From the NCBI RefSeq assembly GCF_005887095.1, contig NZ_PNCI01000010.1:1-64000 (forward strand): DNA of 64,000 bases, given 5' to 3'. This stretch comes from Pseudoalteromonas rubra (lineage in GTDB: Bacteria > Pseudomonadota > Gammaproteobacteria > Enterobacterales > Alteromonadaceae). The notes under the pieces were generated by a model. It made no database searches, was not told the DNA's origin, and saw nothing but the letters and a program-made list of their open reading frames with translations. The position numbers were made by a program, and so were the translations under genes. Shown piece by piece: positions 42,387 through 56,100 of the stretch; within the stretch, counting starts at the first letter, position 1, and every line of letters begins with the position of its first letter.

Positions 42387-44060
42387 ATGTTATATCGGCT
42401 AGTTTTATCTCATAAGAAACTACTCATACTTGCCACGCTTTTGAGTGTTGTTAGTGCGCTATCCGGCATCGGCATCATCTCACTGGTCAATGCTGAGATA
42501 GAAAATGTGTCTAATCCGGACTCTGACGTACTCAAAGCATTGGGCATTTTTTTCGCCGCACTGGCAGGGTTTCTTACCTTTAGTGTGATTTCTCAGTACA
42601 TACTGACTAAGTTATCCGTTCAGATCATGGTGAGTATTCGCGAGAATCTGGTTCAGCGTGTTCTGTCGACCAGTTATGAGCAGATTGAGCGCGTGGGTGG
42701 GCATCGTATTTTTGCAACTTTGACCAAAGACATTGAATCACTCACCGCAACCCTGAGTGCCGTACCGCATGTGGCCTATAACCTGGCCACGGTATTGCTG
42801 TGTTTTGCTTATATGAGCTATCAGTCCTGGCAGCTGTTTTTGTTTGTCGGTGGTGTGCTGTTGTTAGCTATGCTGGTCGCCCAGCTGCTTATGAGCCTGG
42901 GCATTCAGCGCTTTCAGGCTGTGCGGGAACTGGATGACAGCCTGTTTAAGAACTTTCGTGCCTTAATCGACGGTGGTAAAGAACTGAATATTAACTTCAA
43001 CCGTAAGCGCTTCTTTTACAAAGAGGTGGTGACGCCAAATATTCAGGAAATTAAACAGTCGACAATTTCAGCGCACATTATATTTATCATTCTGAGCAAC
43101 TGGACCAATCTGATCTTGTTCCTGGCGCTGGGGTCTGTGGTTTTTATGTCACAACTGTTTTTGAGTGGCATAGCCACTGAGGTGGTGGTGAGCTTTGTGC
43201 TGACGCTGGTCTATGTGATAGGTCCACTGACGGTGTTGATCAACACCTACTCTGTGGTTGCAGAGGGCATAGTGTCGAGTCAGAAAATAGAAAAACTGCA
43301 ACTATCAGAAGAGATTTTGACTGACCAGCTGGACAACACACTGCATCCTGAGCACAACTGGCACACCCTGGACATTGAGGCCATTGAGTATGAATACCGT
43401 CGCGATGACAGCGACGACTACCACTTCTCTATCGGGCCCATCAGCACGCAGATCCAGCGCGGTGAAATTGTTTTCCTGATTGGTGGCAATGGCTGTGGTA
43501 AATCCACCTTCGCCAAAGTGTTATGTGGTTTGTATACCCCAACGCGCGGCAGTATCCGTCTTGATGGTCGGGATGCCGCCCATGCAATGGATTGGTACCG
43601 TTGCCACTTTAGCACCATCTTTTCTGACTTCTACCTGTTTGAGCAAGTGATCGATGCCAACGGCATGCTGGCCGATGACCATAAAATTCGCCAGTATCTG
43701 AGCAAGCTGAAACTGGATCAGAAAGTCACGGTAGAAAAGGGCATTTTATCGACCACTGAGCTTTCTCAGGGTCAGAAAAAACGTCTGGGACTGTTGTTGT
43801 CATACATGGAAGACACACCGCTTTATATCTTTGACGAATGGGCAGCCGATCAGGACCCGTATTTCAGAAACTTCTTTTATCGCGAACTCTTACCTGAGCT
43901 TAAGTCTTTGGGTAAGACCATATTCGTGATCAGCCACGACGAACATTACTTCTCACTGTCTGACCGCATCCTCAAATTTGAAGCCGGTCAGATGGAAGAC
44001 GTAACCACGTCATTTTCATCTGCAGAACCTGTTGCTGAACAGCCTGTAGCGCTGGCCTGA
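42387..44060 (+). CDS. Cyclic-peptide ABC exporter, SyrD/PvdE type
   Basis: The protein has 557 aa. An N-terminal half with about six transmembrane helices (first at about 12-32, LLILATLLSVVSALSGIGI) is fused to an ATPase domain: Walker A GGNGCGKST at 366-374, signature LSQGQKKR near 459, Walker B LYIFDEWAA near 478, H-loop VISHDEH. Fused exporters of this length beside NRPS genes (SyrD, PvdE, the cyclic peptide transporter family) move peptides or precursors across the inner membrane. Its place between the TE-bearing NRPS-3 and NRPS-4 strongly ties it to the product. AAGG lies about 8 bases upstream of the ATG. No dedicated periplasmic adaptor adjoins it, but the exporter operon at 1502-6021 lies 36 kb away. 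Confidence 0.92.
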   Translation: MLYRLVLSHKKLLILATLLSVVSALSGIGIISLVNAEIENVSNPDSDVLKALGIFFAALAGFLTFSVISQYILTKLSVQIMVSIRENLVQRVLSTSYEQIERVGGHRIFATLTKDIESLTATLSAVPHVAYNLATVLLCFAYMSYQSWQLFLFVGGVLLLAMLVAQLLMSLGIQRFQAVRELDDSLFKNFRALIDGGKELNINFNRKRFFYKEVVTPNIQEIKQSTISAHIIFIILSNWTNLILFLALGSVVFMSQLFLSGIATEVVVSFVLTLVYVIGPLTVLINTYSVVAEGIVSSQKIEKLQLSEEILTDQLDNTLHPEHNWHTLDIEAIEYEYRRDDSDDYHFSIGPISTQIQRGEIVFLIGGNGCGKSTFAKVLCGLYTPTRGSIRLDGRDAAHAMDWYRCHFSTIFSDFYLFEQVIDANGMLADDHKIRQYLSKLKLDQKVTVEKGILSTTELSQGQKKRLGLLLSYMEDTPLYIFDEWAADQDPYFRNFFYRELLPELKSLGKTIFVISHDEHYFSLSDRILKFEAGQMEDVTTSFSSAEPVAEQPVALA

Positions 44061-44161
44061 AAGCCAGATAGCGGGCTTTTGGCTCGCCACGTTTTGTGCC
44101 TTACGGTGATGCCTTAAGGCCAGAGTATTATCAAGGTCTCCGCGCATCGGGGCCAGTGAGT

Positions 44162-47100
44162 ATGGATAGACCAAGAATGAATAATAGACGTTACCCCCTG
44201 ACATCATCTCAGCAACCAGTCTGGATGGAGCAAGTATTCAAGAGTGAATCCCCACTGTACAACGTTGGGGGTCGGTTTGTTTTAACAGGGGCACTGGACC
44301 CGAACCGCTTTAAACATGCACTGGATCACGTCGTGGCGCACACCGACGCGTATCGTATCAATCTGGTACTGGAAGACACCCAGCCCTGGCAAATCATCAA
44401 TGATGATCTGGAACTGGACTGGAAGTGTATTGACCTCAGTGGCTATGCGGATGCGCATCAGCGTGCCGCAGACTATTGCCAGACTCAGATGTCTACCCCC
44501 TTTGATATTTATGGCCCTTGTTTATGGCGTATTCACTGGTTAAAAATCTCCGAGCAGGAGAGTGCCATGTGTATGGTGTTCCACCACCTGATAGTGGATG
44601 GCATAGCGGGCAGCCTGTTCCTTGAATACCTCAGTGAAACGTATTTGGCGATGGATGCACAGGGGCGTTTCATTAAAGAAGTGCCTGAACGCCCGTCATA
44701 CAGCGAGTTTATTGAAAAAGACCTGGCCTATCGGCAGAGCAGTCGGTTCGAAAAAGACCGGGCTTTCTGGCAGGAAAAGTTCAAGGCCTTACCCGATCCG
44801 CTGCTACTGAAGAAAACCAATCAGTTTGATGACCAGCCATTTGCTCGCCGCGAGTATGAATTTACCCAGCAGCAGTACAATCAAATCGGCGCGGTTGCCG
44901 CGCGCTATGGCTGCTCGGCAACACACTTTTTCACCACCCTGGTCGCGGTGTATTTTTCGCAGATGAATGATAAGCGTGATCTGGTCCACATCGGGATGCC
45001 CGTCCACAACCGCAGCTCGGCTAAATTACGCCAGACGATAGGTATGATGGCGTCGGTGATCCCCGTTGGCGTGGCCTTTTCGCGTACCGATAGCTTTGCT
45101 GACACCTTCAAAGCCGTGGCCGCCGAGCTCAAACGCAGCTACAAATATCAAAAGTACCCACTGCATGAAATGATCCGCGACCTCAGGCCGATGAATGAGG
45201 GTGAGGGCCAGTTGTTCGATATTCAGCTGTCAGTGGAAGATCACCCTTCCGATACCCAGTTTGGCGAAGTGTCCAGTTACAAGGCGGTACTGAACAGTGG
45301 CTTTAGCTCATACCCTTTGTCTATTTATGTGCGCAGCCATGATAATATTAATAACGTCCATGTTGAGTTTAACTTTGACCGAAACTTCTTCAACGAGGAT
45401 GAGATTGATGGCCATGTCAGTCGTCTGACGACCATGATTGCTGATGTGGTAACCAACCCAACCATGCTGATTGGCGATTACACGTTAGCCACTGAGCAGG
45501 AAGTTGAACAGCAGCTGTTCGACTGGAATGGCAACCAGGTTGACTATGCGTCTCAGTTAACGATACAGCAAGTGTTTGAGCAGCAAGTTGCTGCCACGCC
45601 TAAGCACTGCGCCCTGGTGTTTGGTGAGATGTCCCTGAGCTACCAGGCACTGAATGAACGGGCCAATCAGCTGGCTCACTATCTAGCGCAACAAGGGGTT
45701 ATGCCGGGCAGCTATGTGGGTGTGTGTATCAACCGCTCCATCGAAATGATGATCGCCATTTTGGCGACTCTCAAAGCGGGGGGGGTTTACGTGCCCCTGG
45801 ATCCCAATTACCCGGCGGAGCGCCTGGCCTACATGATGGAAGACTCCGCAGTTAGTGTGATCCTGACCAATGAGCGGTGTCGTGAGTCGCTGGCATTTGC
45901 CGCTGACAAAGTGATTTCGCTGGACACCCAGACTGGACAATGGGCTCAGTGTGGCCTGGACAACCTCAGCACAGAGATACAGCAGCACAGCGATGAGCTG
46001 GCATACCTGATTTATACGTCGGGGTCGACGGGCAAACCCAAAGGGGTGATGTGTACCCACCGTGGTATTGTCAATCTGGCGCAGAATCAGCGAGCCCGTT
46101 TTGCCATCACGCCACAAAGCCGGGTATTACATTACGCGTCAATCAGCTTTGATGCGGGCACCTGGGACTGGGTGATGGCGCTGCTCAACGGCGCAACTCT
46201 AGTGATCAGCAGTGATGAGGCACGTCTTGAACCAGCCAAAGTGGCCGATTTATTTGTCCAGCAGCAGATCACCCATGTGACCTTGCCACCGGCGTTTTTG
46301 GCGACCATGGAATATCGGGAAGACTATGCCCTGCAATGCCTGATTGTGGCGGGTGAGGCCTGCGAGCAAGAGCTGATGGACTTATGGTCCGCACGTTATG
46401 GGTTTTATAATGCCTACGGTCCGTCTGAGGCATCGGTGTGTGCCACTGTGTGTCAATTGATGCCGGGTAATGCGGTTCGCATCGGTAAGGCGCTCGATAA
46501 TGTGTCTTTGTTTGTCCTGGACGAGTATCAAAAAATGCTGCCGGTTGGCTCAATTGGTGAGTTGTATATCGGTGGTGCCGGATTGGCGCAAGGCTATCTG
46601 AATCGCCCTGAGTTAAGCGAAGAGAAGTTTGTTGCTAATCCCTTTTATCAGCAAAACCCGCAGACCGGAGCGCGTCTGTATCGCAGTGGCGATCTGGTTC
46701 GTTATTTGCCGGATGGTGAGCTGGAGTTCGTCGGGCGTGCTGACGATCAGGTTAAAGTGAGCGGGTTCCGCGTCGAGCTGGGAGAAATTGAGCACGGCCT
46801 GAATAAACTCTCGGCCGTGCACTCATGTGTGGTGCTGGCAAAGCGCCAGGGTGGCACCAATCAGTTACTGGCCTGTGTGATCCCGGAGCAACCGGTGGCA
46901 GAGTCGGAGCAGGCTGAGTTTGTCTTTGCTCTGCAACGAGAGCTAGAGCAGGGGCTGCCAGCACACATGGTGCCGGGGCATTTTGCTTTGCTGACTCAGT
47001 GGCCACTGACCCCGAACGGTAAAATTGATAAGAAAGCTCTGTTGGCGTGTACAACCATTGCGTTGCAGGGGGAATACCTTGCACCACAAACGAATACCGA

Positions 47101-50100
47101 AATTACGTTGGCGGCCTTATGGTCTGAGTTACTCAAAGTCGATGATGTAAGCGCGACCGCCAACTTTTTCCAGCTGGGCGGCCATTCCCTGTTGCTGATG
47201 CAACTGGCCAGTCAGCTGCAAAGCCTGGGCTGGCAAGCGCGGGTTCACGATCTGTTTGCCACCGCGTCGTTACGGGAAATGGCAGAACTGCTGGACAGGC
47301 AGGGTAAAGGTGGCAGCACGTTTGAAGTGCCGGAAAATGGCATCCCGGCTGATTGTGGCTATGTGACGCCCGAGATGCTGGATCTGGTTGAATTAAGCCA
47401 GCATGAAATCGATGAGATTGCCGCAAAAATACCCGGTGCACACCGCAATATTGCCGACATATATCCGCTGGCACCCCTTCAGGAAGGCGTGTTATTCGTG
47501 CATACCTTAAACACCCAGGCTGACCCGTATGTCACCACGGCGGCGTTTGAGTTTACCGGAACTGAACAGCTGGCGAACTTCCAGCAGGCGCTGCAACGTA
47601 TGCTGACAACCCACGATGTGCTGCGCACAGCGGTGATGTGGCGCGAGCGCGAAACAGCTGTGCAGGTGGTGATGCGTGATGCAAAGCTGAGCGTGTCGCA
47701 TCTGGTATTTGATACTGAGCAACCGATCAAAGCCGCATTTGAAGCCTATGTGGCTGAGCATCAGCACACTCTGGACCTTGAACTGGCACCACTTATCAAG
47801 TTGGCTGTTGCAGAAGCCTGTGACGAGGGCAAGTGCTACGCATTATTGACTTTCCATCACCTCACAACGGATCACGTTTCACTGGATATCCTGGTATCCC
47901 AGTTACAACAGCTATGTGATGATCCCGATTCGGCATTGCCCACGCCCTTGCCTTATCGCGCCTTTATCGCGCATACGCTTGAACACAATCGAGGGCTTGA
48001 CCTAGCCGGATTCTTCTCGGCGCAATTGGGCGATATAGCAACCCCCACACTGCCTTTTGGTCTGAGTGAGGTGACAGGCAGTGGTGAGACTATCGTTGAT
48101 CACCATGACACATTACCGATTGAGCTGAGTGACGCAATCCGCACCCTGGCCCGGCGTGAAAGACTGAGTCCTGCGGCTGTGTTTCACCTCGCCTGGGCGC
48201 AGGTGATAGCCGCCTGTTGTGGGTCGCAGGAGGTGGTATTTGGCAGTGTGATGTCTGGCCGGATGAATGGCATGGCGGGCATTGAGACCATGATGGGAAT
48301 GATGATCAACACCCTGCCATTGCGTGTTTCACTGGATGAGGCTCCTGTGCTGACTCAGCTTAAGCGGGTCGATCAGAGTCTTAAAGCGCTGTTGCCTTAC
48401 GAACAGGTATCGCTGGCCGAAGCGCAAAAGTACAGCGGCCTTGCCAGCGGCGCAACCCTGTTCAGTGCCATGCTGAACTACCGACATTCTGCTGCGCAGG
48501 ACGATATAACTGCGCTGCACGACAGCAATGCTGCCTGGACTTTACTGAGCGCCAAAGAGCGCACCAATTATCCGTTTGGTGTGTCGGTAAATGATTTAGG
48601 GCAAGGCTTCTCGCTGGAGTATCAGATTGACCAACAGGTTGATGCTAAGCAGATAGCGGCTTATCTGACGAATGCGCTGACAAACCTGGTGACAGCATTA
48701 GCAGAGGCACCGGAGCAACCCGTTGCTTACAGCGTACTGCCCGAGCAGGCACAGCAGCATCAGCTGGTGCAGTGGCAGGCGGATGTGCCCTGGTATCGCA
48801 GTGATATGCAGATCCAACAGGTGTTTGAAGCACAAGCCGCAAAGACGCCAGACGCCATTGCACTGCAACTCAATGAGCAGACACTCTGTTATGGCGAGCT
48901 CAACGCTCAGGCTAACCAGCTGGCGCATTACTTACGTGAGCAACATAGTGTGACTGATGGTACTTTGGTGGGTTTGTGCATTGGCCGCTCCATTCAGATG
49001 GTGGTAGCCACATTAGCGATTGTGAAAGCCGGCGGTGCCTACTTGCCATTAGAGCCCAATTATCCGCAGTCCCGCCTGGAGTATATGCTGGCTGACAGCG
49101 GTGCGCAGGTGATATTGACGGAGCAGGCGCTTAGCGAGCGACTGGCATTTAGCGATGCCGAATTAGTGGCCGTGGATACCCACAGCGCACGCTTTGCGCA
49201 GTATGGTACGGACAATCCGCTGTATGCGACGACCCAATCGCCCGAGTCTCTGGCCTATGTGATTTATACTTCGGGCTCAACAGGCAACCCCAAGGGCGTT
49301 ATGACGCCACACCGTGCGGTGGTACGTCTGGTAGATAATCCGGACTTTATTGAGTTGGGGACTGACACGGCGTTTTTGCAATGTGCTAATATCGCCTTTG
49401 ATGCAGCAACTATAGAGATTTGGGGACCCTTACTCAATGGTGGTCGTTGTGTGCTGTTCCCGGAGGAGTTTTTAACTGTGTCTCGTCTGGATGAGGTGAT
49501 TGGTGAGCAACAGATCACCGATATGTTCCTGACCACCGGCCTCTTTGATGAGTGGAGTCGCACTGGCGTCACACAGACTTCATTACGTTGTGTCTTGTCC
49601 GGTGGTGAAGCCGCGCGTTTGAACAGCTGGGAAAAAGCCCTGGCCAGTAACCCGAATTGTCAGTTTATTCATGTGTATGGACCCACAGAAAACACCACTT
49701 TCTCCACCTGGTATGTGGTCAATGCCGACGATGTTGCCCGTGGCGTGCTGCCTATTGGTCGCGGGATTTGCGGTGATCGTTGCTATATTCTGTCTGCACA
49801 GCAGCAACTGCTGCCGGTGGGCGCCGTGGGCGAGCTTTACCTTGGTGGTGACGGGCTGGCGCTGGGATATCTCAACCTGACTGAGCTCAGTGCTGAGCGT
49901 TTTATTGATAACCCCTTTGCCGGAAGTGAAGGACAGCCGCAGCGCTTATACCGCTCCGGCGACCTGGTACGCTACAACGAACAGGGCCAGATTGTGTACG
50001 TTGGCCGGGTAGACGACCAGATTAAGATCCGCGGCTTTCGCGTCGAGTTAGGCGAAATCGAACACACACTCAATGCATTGGATCAGGTTGAGCAGGCCTT

Positions 50101-53100
50101 AGTGATTGCTCGTAAAGACCTCAGCAATAATGCCATGATAGTGGCCTATGTGGAGCCTGCAACTCAGGTGCCTGAGGGCCAGACACTGGGTCACTGGTTA
50201 AGCGAGGCGCTGGGCGATAGTTTACCGGCCTACATGGTCCCCGGTGCGTTTGTAGTAATGACGCAATGGCCACTCAATGCCAATGGCAAAATTGATAAAC
50301 GCGCGCTGCCAGAACCAGATATGGCCGCAGAGCAGGGCCAGTACGAAGCGCCTGAAACAGACACGGAAATTCTGCTCAGCGACATCTGGTCGCAGCTGCT
50401 TGGTATTGAAGCGAGCAACATCAGCCGCACCGCAAACTTCTTTGAACTGGGCGGACACTCACTGCTGGTGATGAAGATCCATGCGCGGCTTAAGCAAGCT
50501 GGGTTTACGGCAGAAGCCGCAGCTATCTTTAAGGCCCAGACACTGGCTGAAATGGCCAGCACAGTGAGTAAGCTGGAAGAAGAAAGTAGCTGGCAAGTGC
50601 CCGCGAATGGGATAACGGCTGATACCACGGTTATCACGCCACAAATGCTGCCTTTGATTGCGCTGACCCAACGTGAAATCGATTCAGTCTGTGCGCAGAT
50701 CCCCGGCGATGTACAGAACATTCAGGATATTTATCCGCTGGCACCACTGCAGGAAGGCATTTTGTTTGCGCATTCTTTGCAGCAAGAGTTTGACCCTTAT
50801 GTGATTTCTGCGGCACTGACCTTTGCGGATGACACCAAGTTTGAGCGCTTCGTTACGGCGCTGGAGCAGGTGGTTGCCCGCCATGATATCTTGCGCAGTG
50901 TAATCCTCTGGCGCGGTCGCGACAAAGCGGTTCAGGTGGTACAGCGCGAGATAGGCAGTCTGGTTGAGTGGCTGGAATTTGGTGCTGAGCAAGATGTACT
51001 GGCCGCATTTAATGACTTTGTTGAACACGGCAATCATAAAATTGATGTCGAGCAAGCCCCGCTGGTACGCATGCAGGTTGTTCGGGATGAAGCCAGTGGC
51101 AAGGTGCATGCTTTGTTTAAGCATCATCACCTGATCACCGACCATGTGTCGGTTGAATTGATCCTGGAAGAACTCGCCATGTGTGTGGCGGGTGAGCAGG
51201 CCAGCTTGCCACCACAAGTGCCTTATCGCGAGTTTGTTGCCAAATCACAGCACATTGCTAAAACCCTCGACAGCGCGGCCTTTTTCTCGGCGCGTCTGGG
51301 GGAAGTTGATACGCCAACCTTACCTTTTGGCCTGGCAGACACGCTGGGCGACGGGTCGAATTCGCAGGAACTTAGCTATGCGCTGGCACCTGAGCTGGGT
51401 GAACGTATTCGTCAGTTGTCGCGCCAATTACAAATGGGCCCGGCGGTGTTATTCCATGCCGCCTGGGCACAGGTGCTGAGCCACTGCTGTAATATGCAGG
51501 ATGTGGTGTTTGGTACTGTCCTCTCCGGACGCATGAGTGGAGAGGCGGGCGTGGAGCGTATGCTGGGCATGCTGATCAATACCTTGCCGGTGCGTGTAAC
51601 GCTTGCGGATGTGGATGCCAGAACTTTGCTGACTCAGGTGCACGAGCAGCTGCAGGGATTGATCCCCTATGAGCAGGTGGCACTTGCCGAGGCGCAGCGT
51701 CACTCTCAGGTGGATGCCAGTTCGCCGCTGTTCAGCACCACGCTGAATTTCCGCCATTCTGAAAACCTTGATGAGCAGCAAAGCAGTCTGTACGACATTG
51801 CCGCAGTGCGTGAGCGCAGTAACTATCCGCTGGATCTGTCGGTGAATGACTTTGGTGATGCCTTCACCCTCGACTTCCAGGCGGATGCGCGTGTACCGCT
51901 GGCGCTGGTGGCAGACTTGATGAATACTGCCATCGATAACTTATTACACCATGCCATGCGCGACTCCGAGGAGTCACCGGCTCAGTGGACAGCCTATTCT
52001 GCCGAGCAGCGCCAGGCATTACTGAATGCACAGCAAGGGCCGATTGTGACCTTACCACAAGCTTCAGTGCATCAGCTGTTTGAGCAGCAGGCCTTAAAAA
52101 CCATGGGCCGCGTTGCTGTCAGCTATGACGATGACTTTCTGACTTACCACTTGCTCAACGAGCGCGCCAACCAGCTGGCCCATTATTTACGCGCCGAGCA
52201 TCAGGTGGGCCCGGATACCCTGGTCGGCCTGTGTGTCGGTCGCTCGCTGGAGATGATGGTGGCGGTGCTGGCTACCCTCAAAGCAGGCGGGGCCTATGTG
52301 CCGCTGGACCCGGATTATCCGCAGGAGCGTCTGGCCTATATGGTCGAGGACACCGGCCTGTCTGTAGTGCTGACCCAGCAAAAAGTCGCCGGGATCCTGA
52401 GTGATTTTAACGTCAAGGCTGTGCTGCTGGATGATGCCAGCCAGTTCGCAGGCTACCCAATCAGCAACCCAGATGTGGCCCTGACCCCAGATAATCTGGC
52501 TTATGTGATGTACACCTCGGGCTCGACCGGTAATCCCAAGGGCGTGATGATAAGTCATCATAACCTGATCAACTTTGCCGCCAACTGTGAGCAGCGCTAC
52601 GAAATCACCGAAGCCGACAACGTGTTGCAGTTCTCTACCATGAACTTCGATATTTTCGTCGAAGAATGGCTGGCGACGCTGACTCAGGGTGCTACTTTGG
52701 TGCTGCGCGACGACGATGTGTCGCTGAGCCGCGAGGCCTTTATCGCTTTTTGCGACAGCCATGCCATCAGCGTGGCCAGCCTGCCAACGGCGTTCTGGCA
52801 TATGCTGGCGCTGAGCGAAGCAGAGCTTGAGTCTCTGGCGCTGCGCCTGGTGATTGTCGGCGGTGAAGCGCTGGATAAACAATCGGTGGCCGCGCTTAAA
52901 CCTGGCTTTGTGTTGCTCAATACTTATGGTCCGACGGAGACCACAGTCACCGCATCCGGCTACGCCATCAGTGGTGGTTACGATGCGCCCCGCGCGGTGC
53001 CCATCGGCCGCGCCAACGTCAATACTGCGACTCTGGTACTCAGCGAGCAGCTGACCTTATGCCCGCCGGGTGTGGTCGGTGAGCTGTACATCAGTGGTCA

Positions 53101-56100
53101 GTGTCTGGCCAGTGGCTATCTGCATCAACCGGGACTCACTGCCGAGCGCTTTATTGATAGCCCCTATTTTGACCCGGCTAATCCCGCGCTGAGCGCCCGT
53201 TTATACAAAACCGGCGACTTAGTGCGTATGGGCGCAGACGGCGAAATTGAGTTTGTCGGGCGCAGCGACGATCAGGTCAAGATCCGTGGTTTCCGCGTCG
53301 AATTGGGTGAGATTGAAACTCAGTTGATGAGCCATGAGCAGGTAGAGTCAGCGGTGGTACTGGCCCAGGCTGGCGCTCTTGATGGTATGAACAGGGGCGG
53401 CAAGGTACTGCGGGCTTTTGTGAAGGCGAAGAGCGAGCAAGACAGCAGCTTAATTGACGCACTGCAACAGCACCTGAGCGGCAACCTGCCTGATTACATG
53501 GTGCCGTCGGCCTACAGTTTTGTGGACCAGTGGCCGCTGACCGCCAATGGCAAGCTGGACAAGCGAGCGTTGCTGGCCCTGCCGACTAAAACGGTGGAGC
53601 AGCCTTATCAGGCACCGCACACCAATGCCGAAAAAATGGTGGTTGAGATTGTCGCGTCGCTGTTGTCGCTCGACGTCGATAAGGTGGGTGTCCACGCTAA
53701 TTTCTTCGCGCTGGGGGGCCACTCGTTACTGATTATGCAGCTGGTCAGTCAGCTGCGCGCACGTCAGTATCAGGCGGACGTGCAGGCCCTGTTCAGGGCA
53801 CACACGCTACAGGACATGGCACGCCAGGTTCGGGCACTTGGGAGTGAGGAACTAAGTCGTGTGCCCGCCAATTTAATTCCGGCGGACTGTACTCAAATTA
53901 CCCCGGAGATGATCACACTGGCCGAGCTGGATGCGCAGCAACTCGAAGACATTGCGGCAACCATTCCTGGTGGCATGGCCAATATTCAGGACATCTACCC
54001 GCTGGCACCGTTGCAAGAAGGCGTGCTGTTTGTACACACCATGAGTGAAGGGCAGGACCCGTATGTCACCAGCACCACCTTTGAGTTCGACAGCCGCGAG
54101 TCTCTTGAGCGCTTTAAATGGGCATTGAATACGCTGATAGCCCGTCACGATGTACTGCGCACCGCCATATTATGGCGCAACCTCACTACTGCACTTCAGG
54201 TGGTGCAGCGCGAGGTAACGCTGCCAGTGACTGAGCTGGACTTCAGCGAGGCAAACGATGTTTGGGCCGCGTTCAGTGCGCATGTGGTTGAGCAGCCGCT
54301 GTGGATTGAGCTGGAAAGCGCGCCGCTTTTACAACTGAGCGTGTGCGAAGACGCCGCGCAGGGCAAGTATTATGCGCTGCTGTGCGAGCATCACCTGATC
54401 TCAGATCACGTGTCACTGGAAATTCTGGTCCATGAATTAACGGCGCTGCTGAATGGCAATGAAGCCAGTCTGGCTGAGCCAGTGCCGTACCGGGAGTTTG
54501 TCGGTCGCACCCTGGCACGCACCGCGAGTCTGGACACCGAAGCCTTTTTCACCCAGATGCTGGGGGGTGTCAGCGAACCCACCTTGCCTTATGGTCTGAC
54601 AGACGTCCTGAATGACGGCTCGGGCATTGAAACGGTACATGTCACCCTGGATGAGGCACAGGCGCAGCGTATTCGCCGTCTGACCCGCCAGTATCACAGC
54701 AGCCCGGCAGCGTTGTTCCATCTGGTGTGGGCCAAAGTATTGGGCGTGTGCAGCGGTCAGTCCGAGGTGGTGTTCGGCACCGTGCTATCGGGTCGTATGA
54801 GCGATGATGGCCTGAGCAGCCAGCTGATGGGCATGATGATCAATACGCTGCCGCTGCGGGTGTCACTGAGCGGGCAGGATGCAATGAGCCTGCTGGCACA
54901 AATCAATGACGACCTGCGTGCACTGATGCCGTACGAACAGGTGTCACTGGCCGAGGCACAGCGCTGTAGCGGCGTAAGTGGTCAGCTGCCCCTGTTCAGC
55001 GCGATGCTGAACTATCGCCACTCGGCGGTGGAAGAGTCGCAGCTGGAGCAGGAGGTCGGATTCAAGGTGATTGCCAGTGAAGAGCGCACCAACTATCCGT
55101 TTAACCTCTCAGTGGATGACTTCGGCGATGGCTTTGGCTTTGAGCTTCAGGTCGATAAACGTGCCCCGGCGGCGCGCATAGCCGAGTATCTGCAAGTGAC
55201 CCTGACCCAGGTGCTGGATTTACTGGACAGCCAGAGCCATACAGCGGTGCAGAGCCTGTGTGTGTTGGATGAAGCAGAGCGTCAGCAGCAACTGCACAGC
55301 TGGAATGACACGGCGCTGGATTACCCGCGTGAGCTGTGTATCCACGAGCTGTTTGAACAGCAGGCAGCGGCCACGCCGGAGCAGATTGCACTGCGCTTTG
55401 GTGAGCAGACCCTGAGTTATGGCGAGCTCAATAGCAGAGCTAACCAGTTGGCCCATTATCTGCGTGCAGAGCACAATATTGGGCCGGATTCGTTAGTGGG
55501 TTTATGTGTTGAGCGCTCGCTGGACATGGTGATAGGCATTTGGGGTATTCTCAAAGCCGGTGGGGCTTATGTGCCGCTGGACCCTAACTACCCGCAATCA
55601 CGCCTGGCCTATCTGATTGAAGACGCCAGTCTAAATGTTGTATTAAGTCAACAGAATGTTGCAGAAAAGGTGTCGCTGGGATATGCTAACGTCGTTTTAC
55701 TGGACGCACCAGAGTCTCATAATCACGACATATTTTCGGTTTATCCTGCATACGATTTAACCCGAGCAGAGACGGGTGTGTGTGCCCAGAGCCTGGCTTA
55801 CCTGATCTATACCTCAGGGTCGACGGGTAAACCAAAAGGCGTGATGATTGAACATGGCAATACCGTGGCAATGTTGCAGTGGGCGAAACAGGCATACAGT
55901 GATGCAGAGCTGGATAAAGTGCTGGCATCGACGTCACTGAACTTTGACTTGTCGATTTATGAGTTGTTCCTACCGTTGTGCTTTGGTTATCAAAGTGTGA
56001 TTGTGAACAATGCCATGGCACTGGCCGAGCAGCAGCTTGATATCAGCATGATCAACACCGTACCGTCGGCAATGAAAGCCTTGCTGGAAGTGGGGGCGGT

